Below, piece by piece: positions 47,075 through 56,480 of a DNA stretch of 64,000 bases. Each line of letters starts with the position of its first letter. Position 1 is the first letter of the stretch. Source of the DNA: Sphingobium chlorophenolicum (GTDB taxonomy: Bacteria; Pseudomonadota; Alphaproteobacteria; Sphingomonadales; Sphingomonadaceae); the NCBI RefSeq assembly GCF_000722875.1, contig NZ_JFHR01000022.1:16027-80026 (forward strand), given 5' to 3'. A program made the translations under genes and the position numbers. The notes under the pieces were generated by a model. That model was not told where the DNA came from, made no database searches, and was given only the letters and a program-made list of their open reading frames with translations.

Positions 47075-47575
47075 ATGACCTTCACCCTCAATGAAATCGC
47101 GCTGCTGGCGATTGCGCTGCTGGTGGGGCTGGTTCTGGGCCTCATCATGAGTGGGCGCGGCAAATATCGGCGCTATTGGCGGGACGAGCAGTCGGCCCAT
47201 GGGCGGACGATCAACGACCGGGATGCGCGTTTGACGGCCGCGCAGGAGCGGATAGCGGAACTGGAGCGGCAGTCCGGTCCCATCGGGCCGGGCACGGCGG
47301 AGGCTGTCGCGGGAGCGGTGCATGGGCGCGACGATCTGAGCCGCATTCATGGGATCACGCCGCAGGACGAGATCGCGCTGAATGAGGCGGGTTATCATCG
47401 CTATGGGCAGATCGCCGCCATGGGCAGCGAGCAGGAAGCCACGCTGGAAACGCGCCTGGGGTTAAAGCCCGGCGTGATCGCGCGGGAGGAATGGCGGGAA
47501 CAGGCCCGGCTGCTGGATGCGCGCAAGGATGAGGAACATGCGCGGCTTTACCAGCGGCGCGCCACCCATGTCTGA
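47075..47575 (+). CDS. membrane-anchored protein with a helix-hairpin-helix-like domain
   Basis: 166 residues: an N-terminal membrane helix (about 7-26, 'IALLAIALLVGLVLGLIM'), a basic and coiled segment (about 30-65), then a C-terminal domain 'DDLSRIHGITPQDEIALNEAGYHRYGQIAAM', which resembles the helix-hairpin-helix-like domain often fused to membrane or NADH-quinone oxidoreductase E-like proteins. Function unknown. Start at 47075 is preferred, since AAGGA lies 7 bases before and the longer frame runs through the tRNA gene. Confidence 0.78.
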   Translation: MTFTLNEIALLAIALLVGLVLGLIMSGRGKYRRYWRDEQSAHGRTINDRDARLTAAQERIAELERQSGPIGPGTAEAVAGAVHGRDDLSRIHGITPQDEIALNEAGYHRYGQIAAMGSEQEATLETRLGLKPGVIAREEWREQARLLDARKDEEHARLYQRRATHV

Positions 47576-47597
47576 ATCACCAATATCTGAATGAAGA

Positions 47598-47623
47598 AGG
47601 GGCGGGATGTTACCCCCGCCCCT
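47598..47623. terminator. bidirectional terminator between the HhH protein and ppdK
   Basis: Perfect 9-base-pair GC stem AGGGGCGGG/CCCGCCCCT with an eight-base loop, flanked by CTTATCTTA on the plus strand and TTCTTCATTC on the minus strand. T-tracts are short on both sides, so it is a probable rather than a textbook terminator. Confidence 0.6.
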
Positions 47624-47629
47624 CTTATC

Positions 47630-50308
47630 TTACTCCCGGTTCGCCAGCGCGGCCTGCGCGGCGGCGAGGCGGGCGATGGGCACGCGATAGGGCGATGCCG
47701 ACACATAATCGAGACCGGTCTTCTCGCAGAAGGCAATGGAAGCCGGATCGCCGCCATGTTCGCCGCAAATGCCGAGCTTGATGCCGGCGCGGGTGGCGCG
47801 GCCGCGTTCGGCGGCGAGTTCGATCAGTTCACCCACGCCCTCCACATCGATGCTGACGAACGGGTCGCGGGCGAAGATGCCCTTGTCGACATATTGCGTC
47901 AGGAAACGGCCCGCATCGTCGCGGCTGATGCCGATGGTCGTCTGCGTCAGGTCGTTGGTGCCGAAGGAGAAGAATTCGCCGACTTCAGCGATTTCGCCTG
48001 CCTTGAGCGCGGCGCGGGGCAGTTCGATCATGGTGCCGACCAGATATTCGACCGAAGCGCCCTGCTCCTCGAACACCTGCCTGGCCACGCTGTCGACGAT
48101 GGCCTTCATCAGTTCCAGCTCCTTCTTCGTGGCGACGAGCGGGATCATGATTTCGGGAATCGGCGCTTCGCCGCTGCGCTGCTTGATGATCAGCGCGGCT
48201 TCGAAGATGGCGCGGGCCTGCATCTCGTAGATTTCGGGATAAGTGACGCCCAGGCGGCAACCGCGATGGCCCAGCATCGGGTTGAATTCATGCAGTTCGC
48301 TGGCGCGGCGCTTCAACGCCTCCACGCCGACGCCCGCCGCCTTGGCCACTTCCTCGAACTCCGCTTCGCCGTGCGGCAGGAATTCGTGCAGCGGCGGGTC
48401 GAGCAGGCGGATGGTAACAGGCAGGCCCGCCATCACCATGAAGATCTGCGCGAAATCGTCCCGCTGTTCCGGCAGCAGCTTGTCGAGCGCCACCCGGCGA
48501 CCCTTCTCGCTGTCGGCCAGGATCATCTCCCGCACGGCGGTGATGCGGGCCGCGTCGAAGAACATATGTTCGGTGCGGCAGAGGCCCACGCCTTCCGCGC
48601 CGAAATCGCGGGCGGTCTGGCAGTCGAGCGGGGTTTCGGCGTTGGCGCGGACCTTGAGGCGGCGAACCTTGTCGGCCCAGGCCATCAGGATGCCGAAATC
48701 GCCCGCCAGTTCGGGCTGCACCGTCGGCACTTCGCCCGCCATCACTTCGCCGGTCGAACCGTCGATGGTGAGGATGTCGCCTTCCTTCAACGTGCGCCCT
48801 TCGATGCGCAGCGTCTTGGCGGCATTATCGATGGACAGGCTGCCCGCGCCGGAGACGCAGGGACGGCCCATGCCGCGAGCCACGACGGCGGCGTGGCTGG
48901 TCATGCCGCCGCGCGCGGTCAGGATGCCCTTGGCCGCGTGCATGCCGTGAATGTCTTCGGGGCTGGTTTCCACGCGGACGAGGATGACGGAGTCGCCCAG
49001 TTCGTTGCGGCGCTCGGCAGTGTCGGCGTCGAACACGATCGCGCCCGAAGCCGCGCCCGGCGAGGCGGGCAGGCCCTTGGTCAGCACATCGCGGGGCGCC
49101 TTGGGATCGAGGGTCGGGTGCAGAAGTTGATCAAGCGCGGCGGGATCGACGCGGGCGACGGCTTCTTCCTCGGTGATCAGGCCCTCATTCGCCATGTCGA
49201 CCGCGATCTTGAGCGCGGCCTTGGCGGTGCGCTTGCCGGAGCGGGTCTGGAGCATCCAGAGCTTGCCCTGCTGCACCGTGAATTCGATGTCCTGCATGTC
49301 GCGATAATGGGTTTCAAGGATCTGGAACACCCGCGCCAGTTCGGCATAGGTTTCCGGCATCGCCTCTTCCATCGACAGCGGCTTGGCCCCTGCCCGCTCC
49401 CGCGCCTGTTTGGTCAGGTACTGCGGGGTGCGGATGCCCGCCACCACGTCTTCGCCCTGGGCGTTGATCAGATATTCGCCATAATAGGCGTTCTCGCCGG
49501 TGGCGGGGTCGCGGGTGAAGGCGACGCCCGTCGCGGAGGTGTCGCCCATATTGCCGAACACCATCGCCTGCACGTTGACGGCAGTGCCCCAATCGTGCGG
49601 GATGGAGTTCAGGCGGCGATAGACCTTGGCGCGGTCGGCCTGCCAGGAGCCGAAGACGGCGCTGATCGCGCCCCAAAGCTGGTCGTTTACATCCTGCGGG
49701 AAAGGCTTGTTCCAAAGCTTTGAAACAAGGGCCTTATATTCGGCAACGAGCGCCTTCCAGTCGTCGGCGGTCATTTCCGTGTCGAGCGTGTAGCCCTGGT
49801 CTTCCTTGGCGATCTCCAGCGCTTCCTCGAACGCGCCATGGTCCAGTTCCAGCACCACGTCCGAATACATCTGGATGAAGCGGCGATAGCTGTCCCAGGC
49901 GAAACGCTCATCGCCCGATGCGGCGGCGAGGCCGATCACGGTTTCGTCGTTGAGGCCGAGGTTCAGGACCGTGTCCATCATGCCGGGCATGGAAATGCGC
50001 GCGCCGGAGCGGACGGAGACCAGCAGCGGGTCGGCCTTGTCGCCGAACTTCTTGCCGGTGACGCCCTCGATATGGGCGATGCCGTTGGCGACTTCCGCCT
50101 TCAGGCTTTCGGGATAGACGCCGCCATCGGTATAATAGCGGGTGCACATCTCCGTCGTGATGGTGAAACCGGGGGGCACGGGCAGGCCGATGGCGGCCAT
50201 GCCGTCCAGATTGGCGCCCTTGCCGCCGAGAAGATTCTTGTCGCCCTTGCCGCCATCATCGACGCCGCCGCCGAAACGATAGACATAACGGGTCGCGGTC
50301 GTGCTCAT
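47630..50308 (-). CDS. ppdK: pyruvate, phosphate dikinase
   Basis: 892 residues; interconverts pyruvate, ATP and phosphate with phosphoenolpyruvate, AMP and pyrophosphate. N-terminal ATP-grasp domain ('GGKGANLDGMAAIGLPVPPGFTI'), the central phosphohistidine domain with 'GGMTSHAAVVARGMGRP' near residue 465, and the C-terminal PEP/pyruvate TIM-barrel ending in 'GICGEHGGDPASIAFC'. It is a PpdK, not a PEP synthase, from length and motifs. I start at 50308 (M-S-T-T-A-T), preceded by GGAAGAGG, over 50332. Confidence 0.96.
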   Translation of the reverse strand: MSTTATRYVYRFGGGVDDGGKGDKNLLGGKGANLDGMAAIGLPVPPGFTITTEMCTRYYTDGGVYPESLKAEVANGIAHIEGVTGKKFGDKADPLLVSVRSGARISMPGMMDTVLNLGLNDETVIGLAAASGDERFAWDSYRRFIQMYSDVVLELDHGAFEEALEIAKEDQGYTLDTEMTADDWKALVAEYKALVSKLWNKPFPQDVNDQLWGAISAVFGSWQADRAKVYRRLNSIPHDWGTAVNVQAMVFGNMGDTSATGVAFTRDPATGENAYYGEYLINAQGEDVVAGIRTPQYLTKQARERAGAKPLSMEEAMPETYAELARVFQILETHYRDMQDIEFTVQQGKLWMLQTRSGKRTAKAALKIAVDMANEGLITEEEAVARVDPAALDQLLHPTLDPKAPRDVLTKGLPASPGAASGAIVFDADTAERRNELGDSVILVRVETSPEDIHGMHAAKGILTARGGMTSHAAVVARGMGRPCVSGAGSLSIDNAAKTLRIEGRTLKEGDILTIDGSTGEVMAGEVPTVQPELAGDFGILMAWADKVRRLKVRANAETPLDCQTARDFGAEGVGLCRTEHMFFDAARITAVREMILADSEKGRRVALDKLLPEQRDDFAQIFMVMAGLPVTIRLLDPPLHEFLPHGEAEFEEVAKAAGVGVEALKRRASELHEFNPMLGHRGCRLGVTYPEIYEMQARAIFEAALIIKQRSGEAPIPEIMIPLVATKKELELMKAIVDSVARQVFEEQGASVEYLVGTMIELPRAALKAGEIAEVGEFFSFGTNDLTQTTIGISRDDAGRFLTQYVDKGIFARDPFVSIDVEGVGELIELAAERGRATRAGIKLGICGEHGGDPASIAFCEKTGLDYVSASPYRVPIARLAAAQAALANRE

Positions 50309-50476
50309 GCTGGCCTCTTCCATTGTCAACATAATCGCGGCTCTCCTGCACTGATTGCCGAGTAGTTGTGCGTTGCAACAAAGCTTTAAAACAGGGGAGC
50401 GATAAACGCACCCGCTTTTACGATGATTGCTCTCTCATTTCACTGATTTTCCCGCTTGAGCGGATATCTGTCTTTA

Positions 50477-52771
50477 TTATCCGGTAATTTTAGAGAAATC
50501 GGCCACCGCATGGACCGCCTTGCGCACCCGCGCGAGCAGCGACAGGCGAGCGGAACGCTTCGCTTCGTCGGCGTCGTTGACGGTGACGGTCTCGAAAAAG
50601 GCGTCAATGGGGGCACGCAATGTTGCAAGCGCGGCCATGGCGCCTTCGAAATCCTCCGCCGCGACCGAGGCGGTGGCGCGGGGTTCGGCTGCGTCCAGGG
50701 CGGCGATGAGTGCGGCTTCCGCCGGTTCGGGGGTGTAGGTGAGTGAACCGTGCTCCTGCGAAGGCGGGAGTTCGGAGTTCTGTTGCGCTGCTTCACCCTG
50801 GGCTCCTGCCTTCGCAGGAGCACTGGGAGATTCGATGCCTTCCTTTTTCAGGATGTTGGCGGCGCGCTTATAGCCTGCGAGCAGGTTCGTGCCGTCGTCG
50901 GTGGCGACGAAGGATTGCAGGGCCTTCACGCGGGCGAGCAGGCGGACGAGATCGTCCTCGCCGCCGAGCGCGAACACAGCGTCGATCAGGTCGTGGCGGA
51001 CGCCTGCTTCCTTTTGCTGGACCTTGAGGCGGTCCGCGAAGAAGTCGAGGAACACCACATCCGAAGAGGCGAAGGCTCCAACAAACGACTTAATTTCCGG
51101 GCGAGACAGATTTGCCGCTTGCCAATCCATTTCGGTAATTTTGTGCGGATCGAGACCGAACTTCACCAAGGCCTGAGTATCAACGTCGGCCAACGCTTTA
51201 GTTTGCAGGAATACGTGCCTATAGACATGATCCCTAAGCGCAAAAGCATGGACTTTTTTCAGCTTCAGCCGCAGCCCGTTCTGCTCAAGCAGTCGAAGAA
51301 CAGAGAGGGCAGCTCGTCGCAACGCGAAGGGATCTTTCGAACCGGTCGGCCCCTGCTCGATACCAAAGAATCCTACCAGCGTATCCAGCTTATCCGCCAA
51401 TGACACAGCCACCGTCACCGGCGCAGTCGGCACGTCATCACCCTGCCCTACCGGCTTGTAATGATCGCGGATCGCGTCGGCCACGGCATCGGGCAAACCT
51501 TCAGCTCGGGCGTAATAACCGCCCATAATGCCTTGAAGTTCGGGGAATTCTCCGACCATTTCGGTGACGAGGTCCGCTTTGGCCAGGCGGGCTGCCTGTT
51601 CGGCCAGGTCGGCAAGCCCACCCCCGGCCCCTCCCGCTTGCGGGAGGGGAGGAATGATGCCTTCTTCCACCAGCCAGCGGGCCAGTTTGGCGACGCGTTC
51701 GACCTTGTCGGCGACCGTGCCGAGCTTTTCGTGGAAGGTGATGCGTTCCAACTTCTTCGCGTGATCTTCCAGCTTCGTCTTGCGGTCCTGTTCCCAGAAG
51801 AAGCGGGCGTCGGACAGACGGGCGGCAAGCACCTTGCGATTGCCCGCGACGATGGCCGCGCCGCCATCCTTCGCCTCTATATTAGCGGTGCAGATGAAGG
51901 CGGGGGCGAGCTTGCCCGATGCATCGCGCAGGACGAAATATTTCTGGTTGATACGCAGGGTTAGCTGAATGACTTCAGGCGGAACCTCAAGGAAGGCCGG
52001 GTCGAAATCGCCCAGCAGCGGAACCGGCCATTCGGTGAGGCCCGCATTTTCAGCGACGAGGCCTTTATCCTCAATCACGGTATAGCCATGGGCGGCGGCG
52101 GCTTCGGCGGCCTTTGCCTCGATGATCGACTGGCGTTCCTGGTGGCTGGCGATCACATGGCAGGCGCGCAGCTTTTCGGCATAGTCCGCCGCGCCGCCGA
52201 TGGTGATCTCGCCCGGATGGTGGAAGCGGTGGCCGAGCGTGGCGTAGCCCGACTTGATGCCTTCGATTTCGATGTCGACCAGTTCTTCACCCAGGATCGC
52301 AACGATCCCTTGCAGCGGGCGGACCCAGCGGAGGCTTTCCGTGGTCTGGGACGCCCTGCCCCAGCGCATCGACTTGGGCCAGGGGAAGGCGCGGATGACG
52401 GTGGGGACGGCTTCGGCCAGCAGCTCGGCAGAGGCGCGGCCGGGCTTGTTGACCGTGGCGAACCAGACGCCATCGCGGTCTTCGAGTTGCTCCTGGGTCA
52501 GGCCGGTCTTGCGGAGGAAGCCTTCCAGCGCTTGGGCCGGGGCCGAGGTGCGCGGGCCTTTATGCTCCTCGCTGACGGCGGCGGTTTCCAGCGGGAGGTT
52601 GCGGGCGATCAGCGCGAGGCGGCGGGGCGTGACGAAGCTGTCGATGCTTTCGGGTTTCAGGCCGGACTTCGCCAATTCCTCCGTGAAGAGGCGGGCTAGG
52701 TCTTCCGACGCCTTCAATTGCATCCGGGCGGGGATTTCTTCGCAGCGGAGTTCGAGGAGGAAATCGGTCAT
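50477..52771 (-). CDS. glyS: glycine-tRNA ligase beta subunit, with two palindromic-repeat insertions
   Basis: 764 residues, about 75 longer than typical GlyS (about 690). It pairs with GlyQ to charge tRNA-Gly; the beta subunit binds tRNA. N-terminus 'FLLELRCEEIPARM', and the C-terminal DALR-like anticodon domain ends 'VADFSKITG'. The extra length includes two in-frame insertions: residues about 370-385 (DNA palindrome 51628-51649) and about 648-680 (DNA palindrome 50750-50823, peptide S-A-P-A-K-A-G-A-Q). Both lie between conserved blocks and probably form surface loops. TGATG overlap with glyQ. Confidence 0.95.
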   Translation of the reverse strand: MTDFLLELRCEEIPARMQLKASEDLARLFTEELAKSGLKPESIDSFVTPRRLALIARNLPLETAAVSEEHKGPRTSAPAQALEGFLRKTGLTQEQLEDRDGVWFATVNKPGRASAELLAEAVPTVIRAFPWPKSMRWGRASQTTESLRWVRPLQGIVAILGEELVDIEIEGIKSGYATLGHRFHHPGEITIGGAADYAEKLRACHVIASHQERQSIIEAKAAEAAAAHGYTVIEDKGLVAENAGLTEWPVPLLGDFDPAFLEVPPEVIQLTLRINQKYFVLRDASGKLAPAFICTANIEAKDGGAAIVAGNRKVLAARLSDARFFWEQDRKTKLEDHAKKLERITFHEKLGTVADKVERVAKLARWLVEEGIIPPLPQAGGAGGGLADLAEQAARLAKADLVTEMVGEFPELQGIMGGYYARAEGLPDAVADAIRDHYKPVGQGDDVPTAPVTVAVSLADKLDTLVGFFGIEQGPTGSKDPFALRRAALSVLRLLEQNGLRLKLKKVHAFALRDHVYRHVFLQTKALADVDTQALVKFGLDPHKITEMDWQAANLSRPEIKSFVGAFASSDVVFLDFFADRLKVQQKEAGVRHDLIDAVFALGGEDDLVRLLARVKALQSFVATDDGTNLLAGYKRAANILKKEGIESPSAPAKAGAQGEAAQQNSELPPSQEHGSLTYTPEPAEAALIAALDAAEPRATASVAAEDFEGAMAALATLRAPIDAFFETVTVNDADEAKRSARLSLLARVRKAVHAVADFSKITG
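50750..50823 (-). repeat. GTGCTCCTGC palindromic repeat inside glyS
   Basis: Perfect 16-base inverted arms (50750-50765 and 50808-50823) around a 42-base centre. It is the same family as the intergenic element at 59112-59177. Its length plus flanks keeps the glyS frame open and adds about 27 residues. Confidence 0.85.
51628..51649 (-). repeat. CCCCTCCCGC palindrome inside glyS
   Basis: Perfect 10-base arms CCCCTCCCGC/GCGGGAGGGG with a two-base loop, preceded by CCCACCCCCGG. This is half of the element seen intact at 57081-57236. It encodes the extra P-P-L-P-Q-A-G-G-A-G-G-G segment of GlyS. Confidence 0.75.
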
Positions 52772-53643
52772 CACGCGGCCCACCCGTTCACTTCCATCCA
52801 CTTTTCGCAGGCGCCCTTGGCGAGGTCGCGGACGCGGCCGATATAGCTGGCGCGTTCCTGCACCGAAATGACGCCGCGCGCCTGGAGCAGGTTGAAGACA
52901 TGGCTCGCCTTGATCGCCTGGTCATAGGCGGCGAGCGGGACGCCCGCCTCCAGCGAGGCCTTGCACTCGGCTTCGGCATCCTTGAACCAGCGGAACAGCT
53001 TTTCGGTGTCGGCTATCTCGAAATTCCATTTCGACATCTGCCGCTCATTTTCCAGGAACACGTCGCCATAGGTGACGCCCGCGTCATTGAACTTCAGGTC
53101 GTACACGCTGTCGACGCCCTGAATGTACATGGCGAGGCGTTCGAGGCCGTAGGTCAGTTCGCCAGCCACCGGCTTGCAGTCGAAGCCGCCCATCTGCTGG
53201 AAATAGGTGAACTGGGTGACTTCCATGCCGTCGCACCAGACTTCCCAGCCAAGGCCCCAGGCGCCGAGCGTCGGGCTTTCCCAGTCATCCTCCACGAAGC
53301 GGATATCGTGGACCAGCGGGTCGATGCCGATCTCCGCCAACGAACCCAGATAGAGTTCCTGAAGGTTCGCCGGGGACGGCTTCATGATGACCTGATATTG
53401 GTAATAATGCTGGAGGCGATTGGGGTTTTCGCCATAGCGGCCGTCGGTCGGGCGGCGGCTGGGCTGCACATAGGCGGCGTTCCAGGCGTTCGGGCCGAGG
53501 CTGCGCAGGGTGGTCGCCGGGTGGAAGGTGCCAGCGCCCACTTCCATGTCATAGGGTTGCAGGATCACGCAGCCCTGCTTTCCCCAATAGGCATGGAGCG
53601 TCAGGATCAAGTCCTGAAAGGAGAGCGCTTCGCTGTTCGCCAC
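52771..53643 (-). CDS. glyQ: glycine-tRNA ligase alpha subunit
   Basis: 290 residues, class II catalytic subunit; activates glycine and transfers it to tRNA-Gly as an alpha2-beta2 enzyme. '[15 protein letters not shown]' (about 31-45), '[19 protein letters not shown]' and '[13 protein letters not shown]' are standard GlyQ motifs. Starts with GTG at 53643; AAGGGG lies 8 bases upstream. First gene of the glyQ-glyS unit. Confidence 0.97.
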   Translation of the reverse strand: MANSEALSFQDLILTLHAYWGKQGCVILQPYDMEVGAGTFHPATTLRSLGPNAWNAAYVQPSRRPTDGRYGENPNRLQHYYQYQVIMKPSPANLQELYLGSLAEIGIDPLVHDIRFVEDDWESPTLGAWGLGWEVWCDGMEVTQFTYFQQMGGFDCKPVAGELTYGLERLAMYIQGVDSVYDLKFNDAGVTYGDVFLENERQMSKWNFEIADTEKLFRWFKDAEAECKASLEAGVPLAAYDQAIKASHVFNLLQARGVISVQERASYIGRVRDLAKGACEKWMEVNGWAA

Positions 53644-53809
53644 GGATGGCCCCTTAAGGAAAATGACGGTTCGATTGCCGCGCCCCCTAGGCGCTGGGGG
53701 GGCGCAGGGTCAAGGAAAAGAGGCCGTCACCGAAGGTAAATCCGCTTGCCCTGTCGCGTTGCGGGACGCATGGAAGGGCGAAGATCGATCGGATGGACGT
53801 GAAAATCGG

Positions 53810-54724
53810 ATGAAATGGCCTAATTTCCAATGGCTGGCGCCTGCCATGATGCTGCTGGGCGGATGCGTGGTGGAGCGGCCTGCTTCGGCGCGCGATGTGG
53901 CGGCGCGAACGGCTTATGTGACGCCGGCGCTGTGGACGGTGAAGGATGCCGATACCACCATCTATCTGTTCGGCACGGTGCATGTGATGAAGCCGGGCGT
54001 GGACTGGTTCAAGGGCGGGGTGAAGGCCGCTTTCGAGCGGTCGGACGAGCTGGTGCTGGAGATTGTCGAGCCGGAAGATCCCAATGCCCTGGCGTCGACC
54101 ATGGCGGGGGCGGCGCTGGCGCGGGACGGGGTGAAGCTGTCGGACCGGCTGGATGATGGCGAGCGCGGGAAATATCTGGCGGCGATGACGGCCAATGGGC
54201 TGCCGTGGCAGGCGTTCGAGATGTTCAATCCGTGGATGGCGGGCATGGCATTGTCGGTGCAGCCGCTGGAGAAGCTGGGCTACAAGTCCGATCTGGGCGC
54301 GGAGAAGGTGCTGACGGCGGCGGCGCGGGCTTCGGGGAAGAAGGTCGGCGCGCTGGAAACGGTGGAGCAGCAGCTTGGCTATTTCGCGGGGCTGCCGATG
54401 GCGCAGCAGGTGAAGTTCCTGACCGCGACGGTCGAGGGACTGCCGAATATGGACAGGGAATTCGCCAGTCTGGTCGCCCATTGGCAGGGCGGGGAGCCGA
54501 ACAAGCTGGCGGCGGAGATGAACGAGTCGCTGGAGGCTACGCCGGAACTGGCGCAGGTGCTGCTGATCCAGCGCAACGCCAATTGGGCGAAGTGGATCAG
54601 GGAGCGGCTGGACCGGCCGGGCACGCTGTTCATCGCGGTGGGCGCTGGGCATCTGGCGGGCAAGGGCAGCGTGCAGGATCAGTTGAAGGCGCTGGGCGTC
54701 TCTTCGGAGCGGGTGAAGCAGTAG
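53810..54724 (+). CDS. TraB/GumN family lipoprotein, copy 1
   Basis: 304 residues. Start M-K-W-P; lipobox L-G-G-C near residue 18. TraB/GumN motifs: 'DTTIYLFGTVHVMKPG' and, near the end, 'LFIAVGAGHLAGKGSV'. Paired GT[I/V]H and GAGH motifs are the conserved hallmarks of this group, some members of which are metalloproteases or haem-associated. Function here is unknown. It starts about 170 bases from glyQ, divergently. Confidence 0.85.
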   Translation: MKWPNFQWLAPAMMLLGGCVVERPASARDVAARTAYVTPALWTVKDADTTIYLFGTVHVMKPGVDWFKGGVKAAFERSDELVLEIVEPEDPNALASTMAGAALARDGVKLSDRLDDGERGKYLAAMTANGLPWQAFEMFNPWMAGMALSVQPLEKLGYKSDLGAEKVLTAAARASGKKVGALETVEQQLGYFAGLPMAQQVKFLTATVEGLPNMDREFASLVAHWQGGEPNKLAAEMNESLEATPELAQVLLIQRNANWAKWIRERLDRPGTLFIAVGAGHLAGKGSVQDQLKALGVSSERVKQ

Positions 54725-54725
54725 C

Positions 54726-55610
54726 ATGATCCGTCGGCTGGCTTGCTGGCTTGGGCTGGCGGCATTTTTTCTGGTTGTGGCCTGCGGGAGTGAGCCCCCT
54801 GCCCCGCCTGCGGGCGGCGGGCCTGCGCTGTGGCGGGTCGAGGGCAAGGGGCTGGACGGCTGGCTGTTCGGGACCATCCATGTGCTGCCCGATGGCGTGA
54901 AATGGCGGACGCGGGCGATGGAGGACGCCATCGCAGGCGCGGACCGGCTGGTGCTGGAATCGGCGGAGATTCAGGATCAGGCGGGGACGCTGGCGCAATT
55001 CGAGAAGATGGGGCGCAGTCCGGGGCTGCCGCCGCTGGAGGCGCGGGTGCCGGGCGAGGATCGGGCCGCGTTGGAGGAGATCGCCAGCGAGGGCGGCGCC
55101 AGCGTGCGGACGCTATCCGGCTATGAAAGCTGGGCGGCGGCGATGCTGCTTTCCGCGGCGGCGCAGCAGGCCTTGCATGTCAGCCAGGATCATGGCGTGG
55201 AACCGGCGCTGATCGCGGCTTTCAGGGATGCGGGGAAGCCGATCGGCGGGCTGGAGACGGTGGAGCGGCAGTTCCGGGCCTTCGATACTTTACCGGAGGC
55301 GGCGCAGCAGCGTTTGCTGATCGATACGGTGCGGGAGGCGAAGGATATGCGGGCGCTTTACGACCGCATCCTCAACGCCTGGATCAAGGGCGACATAGCG
55401 ACGCTGGCGCAGGAGGACCGGATGGGCGAGGAGCCTGATCCGGCGGTCGAGAAGGCCGTGCTGGTGGACCGGAACCGGGATTGGGTGAAGGCGGTGGCGG
55501 CGGTGAAAGGGCGGCCGTTCATCGCGGTGGGCGCGGGGCATCTGGCGGGCAAGGGCAATCTGGTGGAGATGCTGCAAGCCAGCGGATACAGGGTGACGCG
55601 GGTGCAATAG
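54726..55610 (+). CDS. TraB/GumN family lipoprotein, copy 2
   Basis: 294 residues, one base after the preceding paralogue's stop. Lipobox V-V-A-C near residue 21; 'GWLFGTIHVLPDG' and 'FIAVGAGHLAGKGNLVEML' repeat the family motifs. Overall similarity to copy 1 is moderate in the middle and strong at both ends, consistent with an old tandem duplication, and the two are probably cotranscribed. Confidence 0.85.
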   Translation: MIRRLACWLGLAAFFLVVACGSEPPAPPAGGGPALWRVEGKGLDGWLFGTIHVLPDGVKWRTRAMEDAIAGADRLVLESAEIQDQAGTLAQFEKMGRSPGLPPLEARVPGEDRAALEEIASEGGASVRTLSGYESWAAAMLLSAAAQQALHVSQDHGVEPALIAAFRDAGKPIGGLETVERQFRAFDTLPEAAQQRLLIDTVREAKDMRALYDRILNAWIKGDIATLAQEDRMGEEPDPAVEKAVLVDRNRDWVKAVAAVKGRPFIAVGAGHLAGKGNLVEMLQASGYRVTRVQ

Positions 55611-55718
55611 GGTGCCCCTTGCTTTCGCGCGCTTTTCTGTTATTGGGCGCCGGTCCCGGCATGGTCATCCCTGGAGGCGTGGCGGGCGATTACATCAATT
55701 TGCTTTTGGAGACACGCA

Positions 55719-56333
55719 ATGAGCGAGCAGCTTACGCTGTCGGCCGAGGCACGCGATCGGGCAGGCAAGGGAGCCTCCCGCGCTCTCCGCCGTGAGGGCC
55801 GCGTACCCGCCGTCATCTATGGTAACAATGAAGAACCGCAGTCGATCCATGTCGAGGAAAAGCTCCTCAACAAGCTGCTTGGCACCGGCCACTTCTTCAA
55901 TTCGGTCGTCTTCGTCGAAGTCGGCGGCAAGAAGGTCCGCACCCTGCCCAAGGATGTGGCTTTCCACCCCGTGAGCGACCGTCCGCTGCACGCCGATTTC
56001 CTGCGCGTTTCGGAACACGCCACCGTCCACGTCAACGTGCCGGTCGTCTTCAAGAATGAAGATGCATCGCCGGGCCTGAAGAAGGGCGGCGTGCTGAACA
56101 TCGTCGCGCATGAGGTCGAACTGATCGTCGACGCGGCGGAAATCCCCGATGACGTCGTCGTCGACCTGACCGGCCTGGACGTGGGCGAAACCATCCACAT
56201 CAGCGCCGTGAAGCTGCCCAAGGGCGCCAAGGCCGCGCATGACGAGACCGACTTCACCGTCGCGACCATCGTTGCGCCCTCGGCCCTGAAGAGCGCCGAA
56301 GGCGACAACGAAACGCCGGCTCAGGGCGAATAA
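55719..56333 (+). CDS. rplY: 50S ribosomal protein L25/Ctc
   Basis: 204 residues, the long Ctc/TL5 form: an L25 domain (about 5-95, '[20 protein letters not shown]') that binds 5S rRNA plus a C-terminal TL5 beta domain (about 96-190). Start at 55719, GGAG 8 bases upstream. Followed by a palindromic repeat and pth, a usual pair. Confidence 0.96.
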   Translation: MSEQLTLSAEARDRAGKGASRALRREGRVPAVIYGNNEEPQSIHVEEKLLNKLLGTGHFFNSVVFVEVGGKKVRTLPKDVAFHPVSDRPLHADFLRVSEHATVHVNVPVVFKNEDASPGLKKGGVLNIVAHEVELIVDAAEIPDDVVVDLTGLDVGETIHISAVKLPKGAKAAHDETDFTVATIVAPSALKSAEGDNETPAQGE

Positions 56334-56369
56334 GCCTTTAAGTCTGGCTGACCGCTTTATCGGTTTGCT

Positions 56370-56460
56370 CAACCCCCGTTCGGGCTGAGCTTGTCGAAGC
56401 CCCGCTCTTCTTCCAAAGAGAAGCGAGGCCCTTCGACAGGCTCAGGGCGAACGGGGGTTG
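56370..56460 (+). repeat. palindromic repeat (TTCGACAAGCTCAG family) between rplY and pth
   Basis: Long inverted repeat. Outer arms CAACCCCCGTTCG (56370-56382) and CGAACGGGGGTTG (56448-56460) are perfect; inner arms GGCTGAGCTTGTCGAAG and CTTCGACAGGCTCAG nearly so; the centre GCTTCTCTTTGG/AAAGAGAAGC closes it. Likely a dispersed extragenic element doubling as terminator of rplY. A different family from the other repeats in the window. Confidence 0.85.
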
Positions 56461-56480
56461 GTTCGTTTTGGAGATGGTCA

